From assembly GCF_032118995.1 (NCBI RefSeq), contig NC_092650.1, positions 18,037,501-18,101,500 of the forward strand: 64,000 nt of DNA, read 5' to 3'. A program made the position numbers and the translations under genes. Below the pieces are notes generated by a model. The model saw nothing but the letters and a program-made list of their open reading frames with translations, did no database searches and had not been told where the DNA came from. The stretch comes from Asterias amurensis. Its lineage: Eukaryota > Echinodermata > Asteroidea > Forcipulatida > Asteriidae. Positions 52,801 through 61,800 of the stretch are shown here, in pieces. Position 1 is the first letter of the stretch; each line of letters opens with the position of its first letter.

Positions 52801-55800
52801 GTATTCAATGGAGATCAACTGTAACATTCGCACATACAGTCGAATGTTTTTCACTGACAATTCATTATCATATAACGTACGATTGTCACAGGTGGGTGGG
52901 TCCCACTGAATTGAAAGTACTCTTCAAAGAAACGAATAATGCACTATTATTATTCATTTTACTCTCTGAGATACCACATGAGTTCAATCATACCTTTAAA
53001 ACGTATAGACAAAAAAACCCCAAAAACACTATCCCAAACCCGCAGACCTTTGGAACGGGACCCAAGGTTACACCCGAAATACTCAATTCAATGAAGTATT
53101 ATTTTCCCCGCGTCGACATGAGCAAACACCAGACATATAAAGGCCACATCGTAGCAAATCAACAATTTTGTTAAAGGCGCGCACGTTTGGTACATCGTTT
53201 GGTCAAAGACCAGTATTCTCACTTTGGTGTATCAATCCCAACATCTAAATAAAGTAACAAACCTGTAAATAATTGGGCTCAATTGGTCATCGGAGTTGCA
53301 AGAAAATAATGAATTAAAACACCCTTGGTGTACAATACTTTGACGGTGTGATTTCAGATGCATATTTAAAAAAATATTTGATCGCGTGAGAAGTTACCCC
53401 TTTCTCAAAAACTGCGATATTTCAGAGGGAGAAAAAAAACACCCTTGCTGTACGAACTTGTGCGCTTTCAGACAAGAATAAAAGACGTCTAGCTAGAAGA
53501 AGTTTTTTAATATTCTAGTGAGAAATTACCCCTTTCTCCAAAACTACATTACTTCAGAGGGAGTCGTTTCCCACAATGTTTTATACTATCAACAGCTCTC
53601 CATGATCGTTCCCAAGTCAGTTTTTAAGTTAATATTTGTTTGAGTAATTACCAAACGTGTACATTCCCTGTAATACTAGGCATGAGAACTAAATTAACCA
53701 TTATGCACATGAACATTGTCATTGAATAGTCGATCCTTGAATAGACTATACTGATTATCGTTTCAGAGCCATATCGTCGCAACTACGAGAATTGTTTTAA
53801 AGCCATTGGACCCTTTCGGTTCAGAGAAAAAAAAAGTTCACAGATTTACACATAACCTACATGTACAGGGTTTATAGAAGGCAATGGTGAAAGACTTCTC
53901 TTGAAATATTATTCCATGAAATGCTTTACTTTTTGAGAAAACAGCAAGACAATATAAATTCTCGTTAACGAGAATTACGGATTTATTTTAAACACATGTC
54001 ATGACACGGCGAAACGCGCGGAAACAAGGGTGGGTTTTTCCGTTGTTTTCTCCTGACTCCAAAGACCGATTGAGCCTAAATTTTCAAAGGTTTTATTGTT
54101 TGATGTAGAAGTTGTGGTACATAAAGTGTGGGCCTTGGAAAACACTGTTTACCGAAAGGGTCCAATGGCTTTGAAAGGTTTAAAGGATTTGGGTACCTTT
54201 TGTAACACAAAACACAAGGTACACAGATTTACATTAAACTAACTTAATTTAAAATTAAATACCATAACTGGTTAATACATTTTTACATGCTAAAACTGAG
54301 ACTAAAACAGTTTTCGTGACATTGTTTTACTCATTTCTCAAAAACTTAGAACACCTCAGCAAGTAATATCTTAAGGAAAGCTTTCTACTATCTTTATCTT
54401 CAAACCGTTTAATGTTAATCTGAGGACATTGTGTTTTGTGTTACAACAAGTATACCCAAACCCTTTAAGTACTTTTGAAACCACAAGCTTTGAATTGGGA
54501 TCCACCCATATACGTCTTAAATACGTGCATTTTGGGCACGGCGTGTCTAAAATGCAGACCAAGGCTATGAGACGTGTCCAAAGGCCTTCAAGACATGGTT
54601 TCGAAAAAGGGGCCCCTGGAACATTGGTCTGAGTCTGCACCAAGACAGCCCACAATAGTTGTCATTTAAAAAGCAATTCTGGAACGAAATTCAAACAACC
54701 GTAATAATTCGTAGTTTGGTCATGCCCCCAGTGTAACCTTACTGTACTTTATGTAGATTTGTGCACAAGTCGTTAAAGGCAGTGGACACTAATGGTAATT
54801 ACTCAAAATAATTATTGGCATAAAACCTTACTTGGTCACAAGTAATGGGGAGAGGTTGGTGGTATAAAACATTGTGAGAAACGGCTCCCTCTGAAGTGCC
54901 ATAGTTTTAGAGAAAGACGTAATATTCCACGAATTTGATTTCGAGACCTCGAAATCAATCATCTAAACGCACACAACTTCGTGTGACAAGGGTGTTTTTT
55001 TTTCTTTCATTATTATCTCGCAACTTCGATGACCAATTGAGCTCAAATTTTCACAGGTTTGTTATGTTATGCTTATGTTGAGATACAACAACTGTGAAGG
55101 ATAGTCTTTGACAATTACCAACAGTGTCCACTGCCTGTAAGTGTCTGTTGCGGTGATATCGTTCCGACTCTCCCCGCGATTCCCGCGGTATTCTACTACG
55201 CGAATACGTGAATTCTGTCACGACTACGGTCCCAGCGGTTCGCGCGAGAACAGCGATCTCGCCATAGCACCGCCACAACTCGACTATCTCACCGCGTGTG
55301 ACCATTAACCACTTGTCCAAGTCTACATACTTTATGGGACACACTGCCTTGGATCGGACAATTCGGACAACATTTTGGAAAGATGTCTTAAAAGTAGAAG
55401 CTTATTGTTTGATTTCTGCTATATCCCTTCTTCTTATTTCCGAACTGCGCAAGTGTCGTAAACTCTGTCTGGAATAATATTAAAGTACTCTTCAAAGAAA
55501 CGAATAATGCACAATTATTATTCATTTTACTCTCTGAGATACCACATGAATTCAATCATACCTTTAAAACGTATAGACAAAAAAAAAAAAAAAACACTAT
55601 CCCAAACCCGCAGACCTTTGGAACGGGACCCAAGGTTACACCCGAAATACTCAATTCAACGAAGTATTATTTTCCCCGCGTCGACTTGAGCAAACACCAG
55701 ACATACAAAAGGCCACATCGTAGCAAATCAACAATTTTGTTAAAGGCGCGCACGTTTGGTACATCGTTTGGTCAAAGACCAGTATTCTCACTTTGGTGTA

Positions 55801-58800
55801 TCAATCCCAACATCTAAATAAAATAACAAACCTGTAAATAATTTGGCTCAATTGGTCATCGGAGTTGCAAGAAACTAATGAAGTAAAACACCCTTGGTGT
55901 ACAATACTTTGACGGTGTGATTTCAGATGCATATTAAAAAACCTTTCTCAAAAACTGCGATATTTCAGAGGGAGAAAAAAACACCCTTGCTGTACGAATT
56001 TGTGCGCTTTCAGACAAGAATAAAAGACGTCTAGAAGTTTTTTAATATTCTAGTGAGAAATTACCCCTTTCTCAAAAACTACGTTACTTCAGAGGGAGTC
56101 GTTTCCCACAATGTTTTATACTATCAACAGCTCTCCATGATCGTTCCCAAGTCAGTTTTTAAGTTAATATTTGTTTTGAGTAATTACCAAACGTGTACAT
56201 TCCCTGTAATACTAGGCATGATCTAACACTTGAGAACTAAATGAACCATTATGCACATGAACATTGTCATTGAATAGTCGATCCTTGAATAGACTGAGTT
56301 TCAGAGCCATATTGTCGTAACTACGAGAATTGTTTTAAAAGCTTTAAATGATTTGGGTACTTTTTGTAACACAAAACACAAGGTACACAGAATAACCTTA
56401 AACTAACTTAATTTCAAATAAAATACCATAACTGGTTAATACCTTTTTACATGCTAAAACTGAGACTAAAACAGTTTTCGTGACATTGTTTTACTCATTT
56501 CTCAAAAACTTAGAACACCTCAGCAAGTAATATTTTAAGGAAAGCTTTCTACTATCTTTATCTTCAAACCGTTTACTGTTAATCTGTGGACATATAAGTA
56601 CTTTTGAAACCACAAGCTTTGAATTGGGATCCACCCATATATACGTCTTAAATACGTGCATTTTGGGCACGGCGTGTCTAAAATGCAGACCAAGGCTATG
56701 AGACGTGTCCAAAGGCCTTCAAGACATGGTTTCGAAAAAGGGGCCCCTGGAACATTGGTCTGAGTCTGCACCAAGATAGCCCACAATAGTTGTCATTTAA
56801 AAAGCAATTCTGAAACGAAATTCAAACAACCGTAATAATTCGTAGTTAGGTCATGCCCCCAGTGTAACCTTACTGTACTTTATGTAGACTTGTGCACAAG
56901 TCGTTAAAGGCAGTGGACACTATTGGTAATTACTCAAAATAATTATTGGCATAAAACCTTACTTGGTGACAAGTAATGGGGAGAGGTTGATGGTATCAAA
57001 CATTGTGATAAACGGCTACCTATGAAGTGCCATAGTTTTAGAGAAAGACGTAATATTCCACGAATTTGATTTCGAGACCTCAGATTTAGAACTTGAGGTC
57101 TCGAAATAAATCATCTAAACGCACACAACTTCGTGTGACAAGGGTGTTTTTTTCTATCATTATTATCTCGCAACTTCGATGACCAATTGAGCTCAAATTT
57201 TCACAGGTTTGTTATGTTATGCTTATGTTGAGATACACCAACTGTGAAGGATAGTCTTTGACAATTACCAACAGTGTCCACTGCCTTTAAATGTCTGTCG
57301 CGGTGATATCGTTCCGACTCTTCCGCAGTATTCTACTACGCATGCTGTCACGACTACGGTCCCAGCGGTTCGCGCGAGAACAGCGATCTCGCCATAGCAC
57401 CGCCACAACTCGACTATCTCACCGCGTGTGACCATTAACCACTTGTCCAAGTCTACATACTTTATGGGACACATTGCCTTGGATCAGACGATTTGGGCTA
57501 TAACTTGGAAAGATGTCTTAAAAGTAGAAGCTTATTGTTTGATTTCTGCTATATCCCTTCTTCTTATTTCCGAACTGCGCAAGTGTCGTAAACTCTGTCT
57601 GGAATAATATTATGTGTACTTTTTTACTATTATTATGGCGTACTTTATTGATGACTAGTTATAAAAAATGTGGTAAACGAAACGAAACGGATAAACAGCC
57701 CGACACTTTAGTGCACGGGAGTAGTGCAAGGTGATGACGCCACGTGAACCACGTGACTCAATTCTATCATTGAACACATAAACCGACATGTCAAAAGTCC
57801 GGAACAAATAAAAATTCTTTGTTCAATCAAAACACCCAGTCAGTTTACTACTTGACACTTGACTCCTATCCAATTTATTAAGTACAAAGGCTATCTGTTG
57901 GATAGAAAATGGTTGGCTTCTAGTCTTTTCGAGTCGCAGACAGACTTTTTGCAATATCAAAAAGTTGGTCAGGTTGGTGTGTAGTGGAGCTTCTTGCTTC
58001 ACGCTCCACCTCTAGGACCCCTGTTCGAGTCCCACTGGGGGCACTATAAGGTTTTTGTCCTCTATTGACTGCGTGGGTTTTCCCCTGATAAGTTCTCTTG
58101 AGTTTCCTCCCATAACTAAAACTAAAAACTGAAATTTCTTTAATATCTTCTCTTCTAAAATAATGTTTGAAGGTTTGCATGGTGTGGAGAATAAGAATAA
58201 CAATAAATATATAATTATTATATATTTTAACATAGGTTTTCTCAATTTCGTCAAATGAGCAGCCAGTTTAACCACAATCAAGCTATTCTGTTTCACGAGA
58301 AATCGAATGATACTGAAAATGGTCATTCGGTTTTATGATTAGTCAAATGTAATGTTTCGTCATTCGAATTATCAAAACAAACATTCAATTTAACAATTCA
58401 TCAAAGCAGCATTCAAATTCGCAACGCTTCTTGAGGCGTGTTTACCACGAAAAAGAATGACGATACGCTAAATTGAACAGAGTGCTTAAGGAATTTGAAT
58501 CGACTTAAAACGAAATTGAATGGCCGAATTCTGAATTTGAAACGCAGTAATAACTGGAGAGGCAAAACAGCTTTAACTCGAACGCATAAAAATGAAATTG
58601 CCTGCTCATTTTCTGAATTTGACCATGAAAACCTATAGCAAACTTGCGGGTACAACCATGAGTAAGATCTCTTTTGAAGGAGTGGTGGCTCTGAAAAGAG
58701 CCGGTTTGGTCTCGACGTTTCGAACAGTATACTCTGCTCGTCTTCAGGAGAATGCTCATTCTCCTGAAGACGAGCAGAGTATACTGTTCGAAACGTCGAG

Positions 58801-61800
58801 ACCAAACCGGCTCTTTTCAGAGCCACCACTCCTTCAAAGGAGTTTTTACCCATGGTTGTACCCGCAAGTTTACTATTAATATTGATATATATAGTCATTC
58901 TTATCTTTTCTTCTCGTCTGGCTCTGATTTATGAGCATTTATTAATTACCCAGATCCAGTGGTCAAAGTTTGTGCGGGCTCTTAAGGTAGCCCTGCCCTA
59001 AATGTAGCCTCAAGCTTTCAAATAGCCCAAGCTTTTCAAGATTAGCAGGTGGCAATCTTTGAAACACCGACTCTAATTTTCCTTTAATTTCAATTTTGTT
59101 TTGAAGAAACATTACATAATTGGTAAGACAAACAAATCGCGAAGTCACAAATTTACACAATGGTGATGATGATAGTAGAAAACATCCCATGAAATATTTC
59201 TGTCCGAAATGTCATATTTTATAATAAATAAATAAAAAATAATTTCTCGTTTGGAGTTTATCGCTTAGTATTCATCGGTTTTTCACTATAGTTTCTCTGA
59301 CCCAGATAGTCGATGGATCTCAAACTTATATACAGGCTTGTCTGTTTTAATATGTATAATTATGGTGGATTTACATTAAGTGCTTTCACTGCCAGCAACA
59401 AAAACCAACTATGTATTAAAATGTTCCTTTAGAAAGAGTGAATGTTTTCTTCTGAGAAAATAAAGGCTGATCCAAGCTATTCGTTCTGTATTTAGTAGTC
59501 ATTAGCCACAACCTTGAGGATAAAGGCAGCGTGCTCGCTATACCCACCCGCATTTTTCGTCTCTGAAACTATGGTAATCAGTATAATTATTATTTTATGA
59601 CTACGAATTTGCATCTAATTAGGCTTTAAGTACTTTTCCGTTAGATGAATAGGTTAGTGAGTTTTATATGTCGAATTATTATTGTTATTACGTGGTTTTT
59701 TTTTTTTTTTTTTTTTTTTTGTGGGGGGGGGGGGTGAGCACGGTAAACACCGAATCTGGACACGTTTTGCGTGTGAAAGTTACAACGAATTTTTAAAACA
59801 CAATCTCAAAAGTATTTAAAAAAAAGCTTGACCAGTCAGACACTAAAACTATTGTGGTTCGGAACAGGAAAAAAAAGTTCACAGATTTACAAATAACTTA
59901 CAGGGTTTACAGAAGGTAGTGGTGAAATACTTCTCTTGAAATATTATTCCATGAAATGCTTTACTTTTTGAGAAAACAGTAAAACAATATCAATTCTCGT
60001 TAACGAGAATTACGGATTTATTTTAAACACATGTCATGACACGGCGAAACGCGCGGATACAAGGGTGAGTTTCCCCGTTATTTTCTCCCGACTCCGATGC
60101 CGATTAAGCCCAAATTTTCACAGGTTTGTTATTTGATATAGAAGTTGTGATACACGAAGTGTGGGCCTTGGACAATACTGTTTACCGAAAGGGTCCAATG
60201 GCTTTAACGACAATGGACACTATTGGTATTTGTCAAAAACCAGTCTTCTGCACAAAATAACAAACGTGTGAAAATTTGGGCTCATAATAATGAAAGAAAA
60301 AAACACCCTTGTCACACGAAGTTGTGTGCTTTTAGATGCTTGATTTCGAGACCTCAAATTCTAATTCTGAGGTCTCGAAAACTACGTTACTTCAGAGGTA
60401 GCCGTTTCTCACAATGTTTAATACTACCAACAGCTCCCCATTACTCGCTGCCAGGTTTTATGCTAATAATTATTTTGAGTAATTACCGATAGTGTCCACT
60501 GCCTTTAAGCGTATATGTTGGGAAACAACAATTAATATCCATCATCCATTATGCTATTTAAAAAACCCAGTTATTATCATGATAACGTTTGGAGTTACAA
60601 TTTTGACAGGACTATACATTTAAAGGGACAAATAAGAAACTACTATTACTAGGTCGTGTCCGAATTAGCGGCAATACAGCTACTGCAGGATCTTCGGCTG
60701 GATCGCCGCGACACCATGCGTTTGTTTTAAGAAAGTACTTACATTAGCAACAGTTGGGCTATCTTAGTGGCCGAACTCACGTCTGATCCAGAATGCAGAA
60801 ATACAGACTGTCATAACACAAACAATGTTATTTCCAACAATTTTTTTTTTCATCTTCACAGAGTTTGTGTTCGGTATCACAATTCATGTTTGGCAAACCT
60901 TGGATGGAACTAACGGTCATACTGTCACTAATAACTTGCGTGTTATTCTGTTTTGATTACCAGGTTGGATTGATCAGTGGTATAGCTATGATCGTCGGAA
61001 CAATGATAGGATCTGGAATCTTCGTATCTCCAAAGGGGGTCCTGAGACAGACCGAAAGCGTTGGGATGAGTCTGATAGTCTGGATGATGTGCGGAGTACT
61101 TTCCATCATTGGTACATACTTTAAAGGGTTAGGGTAAGGGTTAAATAAAGATAAGGGTTGGAAAACTACGGGCAGACTTCGTCACTGATTGTGAAATGCT
61201 CTTTTAGATACGGGCTTCAAAAAGCAACGATGATCTTACAAACAAAAATTTGTAAAAATTTGGGAAGGTAGCCAGTCAGGCTCACAGTGGAAGATACCCA
61301 TGCATACATACTTATGGACTGTGAAGGGGGTAACCATGTTTCAGCCCCCGGAGTATGTGGCAACATGTCCCTGGTCAATTCGGCGATTTAGGTGGATAGC
61401 CGATAGTGTAGCCCACACCTTGAAGTGGACGCCTGGGTATGGTAAAAATGCTTACAACTTTGTTAACAGACTCTACATGGATTGTGTCAAGATGGTTGAG
61501 GGCTTAGATTAGGCTGGGGGATAGGAAGGTAGTTTGGGTTAGGGGTAAGTGGTTAGGATGGTAGTTGAAAACTATATGTCTAAGCTTGGGAAGGATGGGA
61601 ATGTGTTTGTGACGTGTTATGGAGTGGCATTAATTTTGTAGGCCACCATAATAGCCTTACTGTGTGACGATGTCATGGCATGTAAACAGACATTTGTAGA
61701 TCAATGCTATTACGGGAGTCCAGCCAGCTTGAGAACAAGAACAAGGTATAGACGATGTGACCTATGTTTACATTTAAACCGCCCTCTGTTGACAAAACAC

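Larger units (their letters stand above)
52914..55481. repeat. Segmental tandem duplication, unit 1 (2,568 bp)
   Basis: Starts AAAGTACTCTTCAAAGAAAC and ends TCTGGAATAATATT. Unit 2 (55482-57612) repeats the same order with few substitutions. Unit 1 holds family B copies (53171-53674, 54773-55140), a family E copy (53797-54173) and a family C copy (about 54178-54476). The family E copy is absent from unit 2 and explains most of the length difference. Confidence 0.88.
55482..57612. repeat. Segmental tandem duplication, unit 2 (2,131 bp)
   Basis: Starts AAAGTACTCTTCAAAGAAAC directly after the end of unit 1 and ends TCTGGAATAATATTA. It contains family B at 55740-56210 and 56904-57290 and family C at about 56340-56598. 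A 129-codon open frame in and upstream of unit 1 (52785-53174) is broken in unit 2, where the CCCC is replaced by an A run, arguing that it is not coding. Confidence 0.88.

Noticed and set aside
52785..53174. A 129-codon plus-strand open frame.
   Set aside because: The duplicated copy in unit 2 breaks the frame with an A run, and no domain is recognisable.
58680..58835. A hammerhead ribozyme.
   Set aside because: CTGAAGA and CGAAAC are present in order, but pairing the stem consumes the G needed in the GAAA core, or leaves a C-C closing mismatch. I do not call it without a covariance search.
60865..60963. Using the ATG at 60865 as the SLC7 start.
   Set aside because: A good acceptor ends at 60963 in the phase needed by the upstream exon at 49745-49879, whose product fits the family N-terminus. 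The sequence from 60865 to 60963 does not resemble SLC7 proteins.
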